A DNA stretch of 64,000 nt from Cunninghamia lanceolata (GCA_027924645.1 BSBN01000849.1:10558001-10622000); one strand, 5' to 3'. Shown: positions 22,042 through 35,339, counted from the first letter of the stretch. A program made the numbers and translations. The notes: generated from the letters alone by a model not told the origin.

Positions 22042-25000
22042 CTTTTTATTGTGTTCCTTTGTTGTATGCCTATATGGCATTTGTGGACATATATATTGTA
22101 TTGTATATAGTTGACATTGTATGCCTATATGGCATTCTTGTAAGCCTATATGGCTATTTTGTATATATGTTATACTTATATCGACAGATATTGATGTATG
22201 CCTATATGGATATTTGGTTAATACAAATCTTTTTTATTTATGGTGTCCATAGTTGCATTATAAATCCACGTTTGAATGGATATTTGTAGATGGCTACTTC
22301 AAATATTTAAAGTCCAATTGTATTACATAGGATGTTTGTTGATCCAATAAGCTAGCTATTGTTATTCAAGTATCACCTAAACCTCATTTTGGAACTAAAA
22401 GATAAAAGTTGTATTTAAAAAAAAATGAATCATCATGTTGAACAAAAAATATTAATATTCTTTATGAGTAGCATACAATGTCAACTATATGCAATAAAAA
22501 AAATGAATCATCATGTTATTCTTTATGTTTGAGATCTTGAAAATAACTAAGTCAGGTAGCTTGATATCCTAAAACACTAGGATGAATATCCAAGTCATTA
22601 GGATGATTGTGCCTTGAGAAAAATTCATTAAGATGAGCGCCTAAAGGAGACTTTCTTAAACATTCAAACATTGAGCAACAAGCATGAAGGGTTAAGGCGC
22701 AATTTGCAACTTATAAAGCCTCAAAAGGGTGCCCAACTTGGAGAGAGCATTCATTTAAGACAAGGCACCCATTGACACCTGTTTCACCATAAAAGTGCAC
22801 CTAAGGTGGAAGGAGAACAAGCCTCTAGTAAGTGAAGCACACCTATTGTCTAAACCACTTCATTATAGCACCCTAGCATGAGGAGGAGTATATAAGTCAA
22901 TAGGAAATGGTGCCTATAATGTAAATGAAAGACTAAGTGGCATTTTCAATAAGCATCAATTCACCTTGAGCTTTCAATAAATACATCAAATTGAGCCCCA
23001 TAAGCCTAGGTGCCCTTTGCCTTCAAAAGAACCTTATATTGGCGCCGTGGAGGAAATCAACTTACAATGACAAGTCTTGGAGGTTTCTCATTTTGGATGA
23101 TGTATTTTGAGATTAACTACAATGATTGAAAGTTAAGATGAGTGGAATGAACCTATCTTGAACCTTAGGCGCCCTTCATGTAATTTCCCACCATCATGAG
23201 CGCCTAGATCTAAGAAGAAGAAGTGAATGAAGGATCTTAACATCAAGAAGCATGTTATCAATCAACTTGGAGAAGTCTTTGACAATAATTATGATGAATT
23301 GAGTACATGGAAGTAAAGGAAGTACATATCAACTCCAAAGTGTGCCTAATGATCAATAAGAAATTCTTCCAAAGCAAAGGTGCTCATTGTGAATTTTCCT
23401 ATTAGTTTTGATGCCTTGAAGTCTAAGTGCATGAAAATCATGAGGATGAGCGCTTAGGGGTGAGATAGTCTTCATAAGAGTTTAAATAAGAACATCATCA
23501 AAATGTGCCTTGGTAGAGAGACTTGAGACCATCATCAAATAAGCCAAAGTATCTATCTCCAATCTAGGCGCAAATTCTAGCTCCTCCCAACTCAAATGAA
23601 TGCCCAAGTTAAAGTCAACTTTCATCTATACAACCCTCAGATTGTGCCTTGATTGAGGAAGGGATTTGAACCTCAAAATTTAATCATCTCAAGACAAAAG
23701 CTTCCTTAGACACTTGGCATTTGATTGAAATCATTGAGAATTAGAAAGAACCACCTAAGGATGTAAGACACACTTTTCACCCATACAAGCCTAAAATTGC
23801 ACCTAAGGTAAATAACTTGATCTCATATCAATAGGTGAGTGCCTTGAGAGAAAGGATCACTCTAGGTCATTTTTAATTTTTGAAAGCACAAAAATGATAA
23901 AGATAAAGGCAATTGAGTTAGGCGCACTTTAGCCTCTGAGGACACCTCAATGAGCACCTTGGGTGAAATTGCATGAGATGACCTTTTGGAGTGAGCGCTT
24001 GAAAGATAGAATTCATTCTAAGACATGTCTCATCATTTAGAATTAAAAAATTGCAAGTATAAAGACATTTAAATCTAGGCGCACTCTCCATCAATACAAA
24101 CCCATTCTGGTGCCTAAGGGAGAAATTGCATTGAAAGACACCTTTTGAATGAATCTCTTAAGGGAGATTGACCTCTTTAAGCCATTAGAATTGTTTGAAA
24201 TCATTTAAAGTGATAAATATGGACCAACTTGTGTTAGGCGCCCTTTGCTCTTCTTTTTACCTATATATGCACCTAGATTTGTAGTAAGATTATTCAATGT
24301 TTAAAGAGGATTCCTTTGTGTTATAAAATGTTTATCATGAGGATTGATGTGTTTCTTGGTTTGTATTGTAGGAAGATTGAAGGAAAAGGTAGGAGCAAGA
24401 GCTTGGAGTCGCCTAGAGTCATCACGTAGCTTCTCCAAAGGAGCCTTTCACATTCATTCATGCCAGAGAGTTAAGATGGAAGTAATCACTGCCAAGGAAA
24501 CACCACTTCAAGAGGTAGCTGCTCCAAGAGGTCACAACAAGATATATTTCAAGTCTTCTTCATCAACGACATCACCAGTTGCATCATGTTCGAAGACTTC
24601 CATCTATCACTTCAAGTTCCATTCATCTTCAAGTATCAACTAGATTCTTCATCGCTTCAAGATCAGCATGTAGCCGCTCCAAAGGAACTTCTCATCATCA
24701 TCAAGCATTCCAAAGACATCCATTCAATTTCAAGTCCCTCTGATACATTCAAGCCTCCTTGAGAAGTCATCTACTTCACATATAAGGGAAAGTGTTATCA
24801 TCAATATCTACACTTCAAAGGACCTTTCAAGTTGGAACACTTCTTCATCGAACATTTGAAGACATCCATCCAAGCTTCAAGTTCTTTCACAATCTTCAAG
24901 TCCAGGAGAAATTGCATCTAGTGAACTCATTAATTGGCACCTAGGAGAAAAAGACCTTAAACTTACATTATTGAGTCAGCACTTTAGAAATTGAGCCATT

Positions 25001-25448
25001 CCTAGTCAATTGGAGTCATAAAATATCAAATACAAAGTCAAATTAGACTTAGGCACCCCTTCATGTAATTTCCCACCATCATGAGTGCCTAGATCTAGGA
25101 AGATCATCCAATTGCGCCTAGGAATAAGATACAAGTCCAATACCTCAAATTTGAGTGCCTAGAAGTGTGATGGATTGAAGAAGCTACATTGGCGCCTAAG
25201 GGTAAGTTGTATCTAATGACATCACCTAATTGAGTGCCTAGGAGGTATAAAGCTTAACATTGACATGAGGATAAGCGCTTAGTAAAGGAGAGTTTCTCAA
25301 ACATTTAAATATATGAATGAAGTCATAGAAATACATTGAGTCATCTAGGTGCCATTTTTCCCTTGTGTACCCTTACATTTGCACCTAAGAAGAAGTTGCT
25401 TCAGTTCATTGGAGTGTTTAAATATTAAGGATTTCTTAGCAATGCTTT
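22042..25448. other. Non-coding interior of the DNA transposon with degenerate repeats
   Basis: Just after the seven-exon gene, 'tgcctatatgg' recurs four or five times (22070-22210), probably 3' untranslated sequence. A 22-bp phrase (aatgaatcatcatgtt preceded by A-run) occurs at about 22420 and 22497. From 22560 to 25440 the sequence is a diverged mosaic in which 'gcgcctaag' or 'gagtgcctag' recurs every 50-150 bp. One 45-bp block (catgtaatttcccaccatca...) occurs at about 23180 and 25065. No coding frame is supported. Confidence 0.5.
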
Positions 25449-27225
25449 GCAACTTTACACTGCCTCCTTCTGACGATTTTTGAGGCAGCAGAAAACCTTT
25501 CACCATGGGCAAACACCTCAGAGATATAAAAAATTGAGAGAGGTTATTGTAGAGGCACTCTACATGATCGCATTACCTTAGACAAAATGTTTCTAAGTGA
25601 CACAATTTTCAAGTAACATCTCGTCAATGATTGTTGCCTTTTTACACTTTGGACTCTTCAGGGATATCGTCGGTACAATGTAGCTCAAATTGTTTCGACA
25701 TGTTTGGGTGAAAAATAGGACCATGACTAGCGTAAATGTACCCATCTAGATGCGTTGAAATAGTTAGTTTGGTGGCATCAGGAGCAGGATGAAAGTTACA
25801 CCCCTTTACAACTTTACACTGTCTCCTTCTGATAATTTTTGGGGCAGCAGAAAACCTTTCACCACGGGAAAATGTCTCAGAGATATAAAAAACTGAGAGA
25901 GGTTATTGTAGAGGCACTCTACATGATTGTGCTGCCGTAGAAAGAATGTTTCTAAGTGAAACAATTTTTGAGTAACATCTCGTCAAAGATTGCTGCCTTT
26001 TTGCACTTTGGACTCTTCAGGGATATCGTCAGTACAATGTAGCTCGGACTATTTCGACATGTTTGGGTGAAAAACATGACCATACCTAGCATAAATGTAC
26101 CCATCCAGATGTGTTGGAACAGTCAGTTTGGTCGCATCAGGAGCAGGATGAAAGTTGCACCCCTTTGCAACTTTACACTTCCTCCTTCTGACGATTTTTG
26201 GGGCATCAGAAAACCTTTCACCACGGGCAAGTGCCTCAAAGATATAAAAAATTGAGAGAGGTTATTGTAGAGGCACTCTACATGATCGTGTTTCCTTAGA
26301 TAGAATGTTTCTAAGTGACACAGTTTTCAAGTAACATCTCGTCAAAGATTACTACCTTTTTGCACTTTAGTCTCTTCAGGGATATCATCGGTACAATGTA
26401 GCTCAGACTGTTTCGACATGTTTGGGTGAAAAATAGGACCATGCCTAGCATAAATGTACCCATCCAGACACGTTGGAATAGTCAGTTTGGTCATATCAAG
26501 AGTAGGACGAAAGTTACACCCCTTTGCAACTTTACACTGCCTCTTTCTGACGATTTTTAGGGCAGCAGAAAACCTTTCACCATAGGCAAATGCCTTAGAG
26601 ATATAAAAAATTGAGAGAGGTTATTGTAGAGGAACTCTATGTAATCATGTTTCCTTAGATGAAATGTTTCTAAGTGACACAGTTTTTGAGTAACATCTCG
26701 TCAAAGATTGCTACCTTTTTGCACTTTGGACTCTTCAGGGATATCGTTGGTACAATGTAGCTCGGATTGTTTCGACATGTTTGGGTAAAAAATAGGACCA
26801 TGTCTAGCGTAAATGTACCCATCCAGACGCGTTGGAACAGTCAGTTTGGTCGCATCAGGAGCAAGACGAAAGCTACACCCCTTTGCAACTTTACACTGCC
26901 TCCTTCTGACGATTTTTGGGGCAGTAGAAAACCTTTCACCACGGGCAAATGCCTTAGAGATGTAAAAAACTGAAAGACATTATTGTAGAGGCACTCTACA
27001 TGATCACGTTGCCTCAGATGGAATGTTTCTAAGTGACACAGTTTTTGAGTAACATCTCATCAAAGATTACTATCTTTTTGCACTTTGGACTCTTCAGGGA
27101 TATCGTCGGTACAATGTAGCTCGGACTGTTTCGACATGTTTGGGTGAAAAATAGAACAATGCCTAGCCTAAACGTACCCATCTAGATGCGTTAGAACTAT
27201 CAGTTTGGTTGCATCAGGAGCAGGA
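25449..27225. repeat. 359-bp tandem array, five copies
   Basis: Units begin 'gcaactttacactgcctcc' at 25449, 25808, 26167, 26526 and 26885, exactly 359 bp apart; the fifth is slightly short. Copies differ by a few per cent, so the array is younger than the transposon's decayed genes. Each unit contains 'cagggatatcgtcggtacaa', 'tttcgacatgtttgggtga' and 'ggttattgtagaggcactct'. Open frames inside (26067-26255, 26767-26973) are the same segment repeated and contain stops in other copies. No protein match is recognised. Confidence 0.93.
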
Positions 27226-27375
27226 CACCAAAAATGCATAACATGATGATGTAAAAATGTGTATATGTGTAAAAATGCAGCAGGGAATTAAAAAAAGACA
27301 AACTTTACAAATTAATGTGCATACTTACAACTCAATGTAACATGACTTTACAAAATCAATGTGAATACTTACAAA

Positions 27376-30300
27376 TTAATCCAATGAACCATCCGGGTCT
27401 ACTCTAGTCTTTATTGTGTCAAGTATTGCTTCATGGTCAGACTCACGCACCTTCCACAAGATTTTGTTCAAAGGTCTACCCTGATACTTTATCAAATGAA
27501 CATTGGATGCCACGACAAGGTTCAAGTAATGAAGAATCTTCTGATGCGTGTCAAATTCCTGAAACAACCAAACATTAACACTCGTATGTGGGTACCTTCT
27601 AAGCCATGTTCTAGTAATAACCACTGAGCCTGTAGGGTATTCGATGTTTTCTCCATCTATAACAGGGGCCTCCAATTTATTTTTGGCCTCAACACAATGA
27701 CATAAGTAATAATTTGTTCCCTCTTCATTATCTTCATCTGCAATAACTATATATACGTACCCTACATTGATATGTGTAGCAAATTAGATGAAATTAGTCA
27801 ACATTACAAAAACACTACAAAGTAAGATGACATTACCTAGTTGAACTAGATGAAATTAGATGCATATACGTGCCCTATATTACCTGGTTTAACTAAATCT
27901 GATATGTGGTCAAAGTCAACTGATGATTCCATCTGTGTTAGTTCCAGTGCCGTCGGGGGTTGATACGTGCCAAGTGGGCTAAGATAACTTAACTGCCATT
28001 TGTCAACCCACTCCTTTGACTCGCACTCATCCTAGACTTGAATTGTACAGGAAGAACAAAAGCATGACATCTTTCGTGTATGGATACTCCATGAACCTGC
28101 AATTGAGCTTCTAAAAGAGTGCATCTCATTTGATCATGTCAGTGTATAACAGTCCTCATATGGTGCAATGTTAGTATCATTTATCAACCAAAAAAATCTA
28201 TGAACTGAAGACTTACCTTCATTACCTGGACCCATGGAAGCATTACACCACTCGACAATCAATTTTACATCTATCAACTTTGCATTGTCTTTATACTTTA
28301 ACTCTTCTCGTGCTATGGCTCTTTTGATACATGCTCCTGCACCATCATGCCCCCCCTTTCCATGCCCGGCCTCACAAAAGCTCCACATATGCTGAATACC
28401 TATAAAATTATGCCTCCAACTCAGCTAATAGAAATTCTAAGTTCTTGAATTGTGACTCACAGTTATCCGACCATATGATATGCTGATTGAACGATATGCC
28501 CCTTCAAGCAAAATCATTGTAGAACACCTGAAAGCAACCTTGCACGAACTTCGTAGAATGCATGTGATCAACACTAATATTGAAATTATACTCCCTTATG
28601 ATCTTTCTATCATCCTCTATACTATAATTTGCATTAATGAATGCGATGTGCACAAATATAGAAACCTGTGTGGAGTTGTAATATTATGATTGCACCTCAC
28701 GCTGTGGCTGTAGACTGTAGTTCTCTGCAAATTCGATGACTAAAACAATGCTACCAACTAGAAATGTGTCCTTGCATAACTTGAATTGCAAGTCCAACCA
28801 TCGAGCTCTATGGGCATGTCTTGCATACTCATACACTATGCTGTCATGAAATATAGGCATAAACTGATACACTAGAATCTTTTCAATAACCAATTCACAC
28901 CTCTTTGCTTCTTTACCATCTTTTGTATTGTATGCCACTATTCTATACTTGCCAAACTCTACTAGTTCGTTTCCAACCACATGTGTTCTTTCCATATGTT
29001 CACATATTGGCAAATGTTGCAAGCCACCACAACGATGACATGTGCCATCCAAGCATGATTTCTTGTAGAATATTTGATCTTCCTCTCTTTCACATAAAAT
29101 TCTTGATATGAAGTCTCTTGAAGATGTTGGTGGGGCACATATGGCACAACCCTGCAAAACATTGTTAGTATGCATATCTAAACATATAGACCTATTAGCA
29201 TCAAAATGGTTAGAAAATTCAATATGTAATCTACAACAACAAGTAGTGCGTGTGTGATTTATCTTGACATAGAAAGGTTTTAGCATTTCAAAATATCTTT
29301 GACAAATTTTAATTTGAGGATACTTCTCTAGAAATTTACCATAAAACTGTGTTTGAGTCTCATCCAAAAAATGCTTTAGATGTGGCTCACGGTTCTGACT
29401 ACCAATTCTCCTTCTTACCACATCCTTTTGATTCGGAGATACCCTTTTGTAATTCTTCCAAAAGTTTTCAATTAGTGATCTCAATGCTTCAACAATTGGT
29501 TTATCTTTTCGTGGTAGTCTCCTCAAGAACGCCCATAATTCATTGGCATTAGTGTCCTTAATTCTTTGGTGTCTTCTAACGGCTCTTGATAAAGTTTTCC
29601 TATTAATTGTCAATTCTTGACTCGTCTTTCTAATGAGATGAGCTTTCCTCGTTTGACTACTTACTATAGTCGATGTAATCACACGCCGTGTTGCATTACT
29701 ATCTTTTGTGTGTGAGGTGTTACCCACACTCTCATACACACTCATTAGATTCTTGACAATAGATTTTTCACTTGAAGCCTCTTATGTTCTCAACCCAAGA
29801 ATCTTCATGATGGACCTATACTTTATATTTTGCATCATTTCAATGAATAGTTGACATCTTGTAGTCTCATTTAACTTTTCAAAGAACAATCTCCAAATCT
29901 TATCAGCATATCTTCTACAAGTGCTTTTTGGAATCTTACCTTCCATTGGCTATAAAATATTCTCATCAATTTCAATCAAATACTTTGGCTTTCTATGCAA
30001 AATTTTAGGTGGTGTTAAGTTAGGTAAATTCATCTCAACATTAGGAGTTTCATCAATATTTAAATGAGATGGGCTAGATGGCATACCTTCGATTGAAGAT
30101 GGAATAGATGACATACCTTGAGGTTGAGGTGGGAACGATGGCGTACCTCCTTCATCACATGTGAGTGATGATGTACTCTCAACTTGAGATGTGGTAGATG
30201 GTGTCCCTACATGTTGACTTGCAGTAGAGGACGTGTCTCCAACTATGGTATTCAAATCTCTCGTAGCACGAAGTTTTTGCATTTGTTCTCTTTGTGCCAC

Positions 30301-30471
30301 CAATACCATATCTCTTTGTGATGGTTGTGGTTCCACTTCAATTGGTATGTCTTCATTAATCATGTCCAATTTCCTCTTCTCACAAAGTTCCCTCATAAAT
30401 ACTACTTTTTTTGCATTCTTAGCTTCTATCTCTTCCTGTGTTGGTTTAATTCTTGATCGTTTCCTCGGCAT
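27376..30471 (-). pseudogene. Transposase of the DNA transposon (Sola-like), decayed
   Basis: Reads from the ATG at 30471 (MPRKRSRIKPTQEE, basic, then Ser/Thr/Pro-rich) in one frame through 29950 and 28684 to about 28430. In-frame stops lie near 29950, 29782, 28684 and 28507, and a frameshift near 28424. Motifs in order: IKICQRYFEMLKPFYVKI; Cys-rich CLDGTCHRCGGLQHLPICEH; VIEFAENYSLQ (28732 region; Glu where Asp is expected); IIWSDNCESQFKN (Asp at 28465-28467); HGKGGHDGAGACIKRA (Asp at 28344-28346); MSCFCSSC...EWVDKW. A 122-bp intron (27762-27883, GT-AG) joins a last exon with NYYLCHCVEAKNKLE and YPTGSVVITRTWLRRYP, ending at 27376. These acidic blocks match a DDD-type transposase family; the Sola name is inferred. 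About 1,000 codons in all. Confidence 0.78.
27762..27883 (-). other. Intron in the transposase gene
   Basis: On the minus strand the exon ends ...AAACCAG, the intron starts GTAATATAGG and ends TCAATGTAG, and the next exon starts GGTACG. Joining gives in-frame ...DLVKPGYVYIVIADEDNEEG, which links the WVDKW block to the C-terminal YYLCHC block. Confidence 0.7.
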
Positions 30472-31249
30472 GATGGAGAATTTGTCTGTAGCATGATAAA
30501 GAGACCAATATTACTTCCTAAGAAATGAATACAAGATAATAGTGGGATTTTATTTTTATTATGTTCTAAGGATTTATTCTTGTATAGTTTGACATCATGA
30601 TATGTTAAGGTCTGTTTATTACACATAATTATTAAAGAGCCCAAGTGTAGAAAATATACATGACATCATGTGAGATTGTAGGCTTCTTTCTTGATTGCGA
30701 ATGTGTCTATTTTAAACATGTATGATAAAGTAATTCAATCCAAATTAAAGAAAATGTAAAGAACATGCATGTAAAGACTTAACATACCTAAAAAACAAAG
30801 ATTCGAATGGAGAGAGTACCCAATTATGTAGTGTTTTTTCTTCTTGCATCAAACTCCTCAACAATTTCAGTTTTTCACCACTTGCTTCCTTTTCAATGTT
30901 AAATTGAATAACACTCAAATATAATTACTAACAACAATACTATTAACCAATCTATAATGTTAAATTCCTAAAATTGAATCACAATTAACATTGCAACACT
31001 ACAAAAATTGAAACTTGAATAGATATATATCAAACTTGGTGTGAAAACTATGTTATTTCCTCCTTCTCAAGTTGGCAAAGTAGAAAAGGTAGTGGAAAGA
31101 TCATGCAAAGGTGGTACAATATGTCAAATGTGCATGTGAACTTCCCAACAGCATGAAAGCACTTATTTTTTGTTGGAGCACGAATAAAATTAGTATGAAA
31201 ATAGAGCATGTGGGCCTGGATCATGGGGGTTAACACTTTTTTACTGTTT
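30472..31249. other. Region upstream of the transposase start
   Basis: AT-rich sequence 5' of the transposase ATG. It should hold the transposase promoter, but no convincing TATA box or initiator could be singled out. Apparent frames (30426-30644, 31048-31263) lack protein character. Confidence 0.35.
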
Positions 31250-31307
31250 CTATAGCAGGACAAAACACGAGTGCGTTATAATGCACTCACGTTTTGTCCT
31301 GCTATAG
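31250..31307. repeat. Hairpin carrying the transposon's 16-bp motif
   Basis: The left arm 'ctatagcaggacaaaac' plus 'acgagtgcgtt' pairs with the right arm 'aatgcactcacg' plus 'ttttgtcctgctatag'; arms are about 27 bp. The centre is the subterminal motif cgagtgcgttata. It lies upstream of the transposase start, so it could be an internal binding site for autoregulation, or the fused ends of a small related insertion. Both are inferences. Confidence 0.8.
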
Positions 31308-31369
31308 ATTGATCACATCCTGTGCATTATCTTCTTTGGTGATCCATTTCTCTTTCCAAATCTTCCCCT

Positions 31370-31760
31370 TCAGACTTGAATGACCACAAGGTTTTTGAGG
31401 GAGAACTTTTCATGTTTCCTACAAGAGCTTGCCAGATGCTCCGCCATATGATAGGCATAACAATGAAGCGGCAAGCCCTCATAATCAAGTTCTTGATAGA
31501 AAATGCCCATCGAGGAAGAAAGACAGATCTTCTTTGGAAGTAGAAGTTCTAGTTTGTGACAAATCCTTATCCAAGCATAAATAGCAAGAGTTCTATCAAG
31601 CGATTGCCAATCCACTTCCACAAAGTCTCCTGAAGACTTCCTGATTGATTTGAAAACATCCACACCCCAAAATTGGAGAGGCAATCAATATAATCGAACC
31701 CATAAATCTACATTTGACGACAGAAACTCTCTTTAGGCTAGATTAAGAGTCCAACATTTT
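31370..31760 (-). pseudogene. LINE ORF1 fragment (DUF4283 plus zinc knuckle)
   Basis: On the minus strand the frame reads LPLQFWGVDVFKSIRKSSGD, FVEVDWQSLDRTLAIYAWI and ELDYEGLPLHCYAYHMAEHLASSC. This is the DUF4283 to zf-CCHC_4 arrangement of plant L1-type ORF1 proteins. The knuckle should be CX2CX4HX4C; the second Cys is Tyr (one TGT-to-TAT change). No other LINE part is adjacent. It abuts the telomere-like array, within the DNA transposon. Confidence 0.7.
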
Positions 31761-31849
31761 AGCTCAAGTCTAAACCCATCAACATCTAAATAACTTGAAT
31801 ACAAAATCTCTGTTTACCTATCTTTAGAACTCAACCCTCAACATCAAAC

Positions 31850-34800
31850 CCTAACCCCTCAACCCTTAACTTTGATCCCTTGACCCTCAACCCTATCCCT
31901 AAAACCTAAACCCTAAAGCCTCAACCCTCAACCCTCAACATCAAATCCTAATCCCTTGACCCTTCACTCTAATCCATCAACCCTAAACCCTATCCCTAAA
32001 CCATCAACACTATACCTTAAACCCTAATCCCTCAACCCTCAACCCTAAACCTTATCCCTAAACCCTAATCCCTCAACCCTCAACCCTAATCCGTCATCCC
32101 TCAACTCTAATTCCTCATCCCTAAACCCTAAATGCTATCCCTATTCCTAAACCCTCAACAGACTCGATACTATACCTTAAACCCTAATCCCTTATCCCTA
32201 AACCCTCCAACCCTATCCCTAATCCTTATACCCTCCACACTCTACTTTAACCCTAATCCCTCAACCCTATCCCTAAACCCTTGACCCTCAAACCTCAACC
32301 CTCAACCATCAATGTCAAACCCTAATGCCTCAACCCTTAACTCTGATCCCTCAACCCTCAACCCTATCCCTAAACCCTAAACCCTAAAGCCTTAACCCTC
32401 AACCCTCAACATCAAATCCTAATCCCTTGACCCTTCACTCTAATCCCTCAACCCTAAACCCTATCCCTAAACCCTTAACACTATACCTTAAACCCTAATC
32501 CCTCAACCCTCAACCCTAAACCTTATCCCTAAACCCTAATCCCTCAACCCTCAACCCTAATCCATCATCCCTCAACTCTAATCCCTCATCCCTAAACCCT
32601 AAATGCTATCCCTATTCCTAAACCCTCAACAGACTCGATACTATACCTTAAACCCTAATCCCTTATCCCTAAACCCTCCAACCCTATCCCTAAACCTTAT
32701 ACCCTCCACACTCTACTTTAACACTAATCCCTCATCCCTCAACCCTATCCCTAAACCGTTGACCCTCGAACCTCAACCCTCAACCCTCAATGTCAAACCC
32801 TAATCCCTCAACCCTTAACACTGATCCCTCGACCCTCAACCCTATCCCTAAACCCTAAACCCTAAAGCCCCAACCCTCAACCCTCAACGTCAAATCCTAA
32901 TCCCTTGACCCTTCACTCTAATCCCTCAACCCTAAACCCTATCCCTAAACCCTCAACACTATACCTTAAACCCTAATCCCTCAACCCTTAACCCTAAACC
33001 TTATCCCTAAACCCTAATCCCTCAACCCTTAACCCTAATCTGTCATCCCTCAACTCTAATCCTTCATCCCTAAACCCTCGACAGACTCGATACTATACCT
33101 TAAACCCTAATCCCTTATCCCTAAACCCTCCAACCCTATCCCTAATCCTTATACCCTCCACACTCTACTTTAACCCTAATCTCTAGACCCTCAACCCTAT
33201 CCCTAAACCCTTGACCCTCAAACCTCAACCCTCAATGTCAAACCCTAATCCCTTAACCCTTAACTCTGATCCCTCGACCCTCAACCCTATCCCTAAAACC
33301 TAAACCCTAAAGCCTCAACCCTCAATGTCAAATCCTAATCCCTCAACTCTTCACTCTAATCCCTCAACCCTAAATCCTATCCCTAAACCCTCAACACTAT
33401 ACCTTAAACCCTAATCCCTCAACCCTCAACCCTAAACCTTATCTCTAAACCCTAATCCCTCAACCCTAATCTGTCATCCCTCAACTCTAATCCCTCATCC
33501 CTAAACCCTAAATGCTATCCCTATTCCTAGACCCTCAACGGGCTCGATACTATACCTTAAACCCTAATCACTTATCCCTAAACCCTCCAATCCTATCCCT
33601 AATCCTTATACCCTCGACACTCTACTTTAACCCTAATCCCTCGACCCTCAACCCTATCCCTAAACCCTTGACCCTCGAACCTCAACCCTCAACCCTCAAC
33701 CCTCAATGTCAAACCCTAATCCCTCAACCCTTAACTCTGATCCCTCGACCCTCAACCCTATCCCTAAACCCTAAACCCTAAAGCCTCAACCCTCAACCCT
33801 CAACATCAAATCCTAATCCCTTGACCCTTCACTCTAATCCCTGAACCCTAAACCCTATCCCTAAACCCTCAACACTATACCTTAAACCCTAATCCCTCAA
33901 CCCTTAACCCTAAACCTTATCCCTAAACCCTAATCCCTCAACCCTTAACCCTAATCCGTCATCCCTCAACTCTAATCCCTCATCCCTAAACCCTAAATGC
34001 TATACCTATTCCTAAACCCTCGACAGACTCGATACTATACCTTAAACCCTAATCCCTTATCCCTAAACCCTCCAACCCTATCCCTAATCCTTATACCCTC
34101 CACACTCTACTTTAACCCTAATCCCTAATCCCTCAACCCTATCCCTAAACCCTTGACCCTCGAACCTCAACCCTCAACCCTATCCGTAAACCCTTGACTC
34201 TTGAACCTCAACCCTCAACCCTCAACGTCAAACCCTAATCCCTCAACCCTTAACTCTGATCCCTCGACCCTCAACCCTATCCCTAAAACCTAAACCCTAA
34301 AGCATCAACCCTCAACGTCAAATCCTAATCCCTCAACCCTTCACTCTAATCCCTCAACCCTAAACCCTCAACACTATACCTTAAACCCTAATCCCTCAAC
34401 CCTCAACCCTAAACCTTATCCCTAAACCCTAATCCCTCAACCCTCAACCCTAATCTATCATCCCTCAACTCTAATCCCTCATCCCTAAACCCTAACTGCT
34501 ATCCCTATTCCTAGACCCTCAACGGGCTCGATACTATACCTTAAACCCTAATCCCTTATCCCTAAACCCTCCAACTCTATCCCTACTCCTTATACCCTTG
34601 ACAGTCTACTTTAACCCTAATCCCTCGACCCTCAACCCTATCCCTAAACCCTTGACCCTCAAACCTCAACACTAATTCATCAACCCTAAACCATAATCCC
34701 TCAAACCTAAACCCTATTCCTAAACCATCAACCCTCAACACTATACCTTAAACCCTAATCCCTATCCCTCACCCCTTAACCCTTAAAACTTAAACCCTAT

Positions 34801-35335
34801 CCCTAGACCCTCAACACTTGACACTATATCTTAAGCCTTAAACCCTCATCCCTAAAGCCTCAACCCTCAATCCTTAAACCTTCAACCCTAAACCCTATCC
34901 CTAATCCCTCTACCCTCGACACTCTAACCATAACCTCAACATTAAACGCTAATCCGTCAACCCTAAACCCTAATCCGTCAACCCTAAAACCTATCCATAA
35001 ACCCTAATCCCTTAACCCTCAGCCCTAAAGCCTCAACCCTCAATCGTTAAACCTTCAACCCTAAACCCTATCCCTAATCCCTCTACCCTCAACACTCTAC
35101 TTTAACCCTAATCCCTTGACCATCAACCCTATACCTAAACCCTCAACCCTCAACTCTCAACATTAAACCCTAATCTGTCAACCCTAAACCCTAATCCGTC
35201 AACCCTAAACCCTAATCCCTCAACCCTAAACCCTATCCCTAAACCCTCAACCCTCAACACTATACCTTAAACTATTATCTCTCAACCCTAAACCCTAATC
35301 CCTCAACCCTCAACCCTAAAACCTATCCCTAAACC
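31850..35335. repeat. Degenerate telomere-like array with about 470-bp higher-order period
   Basis: About 3.5 kb built from variants of the plant telomere unit ccctaaa (ccctaat, ccctcaa, cctatcc). The landmark 'gatactataccttaaaccc' returns near 32166, 32636, 33088, 33547, 34031 and 34530, intervals of about 450-500 bp, so a composite unit was amplified after the simple repeat had diverged. It is an interstitial array within a DNA transposon, not a chromosome end. Open frames across it (32603-32803, 33512-33781) are translated repeat. Confidence 0.92.
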
Positions 35336-35339
35336 CAAC

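Noticed and set aside
24344..24643. 99-residue Ser-rich open frame in the DNA transposon
   Set aside because: It lies in a non-coding mosaic of repeated short phrases; no similarity, no splice signals and no neighbouring coding frame.
19722..27225. Possible CRISPR-like or spacer-repeat arrays
   Set aside because: The repeats are contiguous, without unique spacers, and the context is a eukaryotic transposon.
32603..33781. Pro/Leu/Asn-rich open frames (32603-32803 and 33512-33781)
   Set aside because: They are translated telomere-like repeat, identical in type between copies, without coding character.
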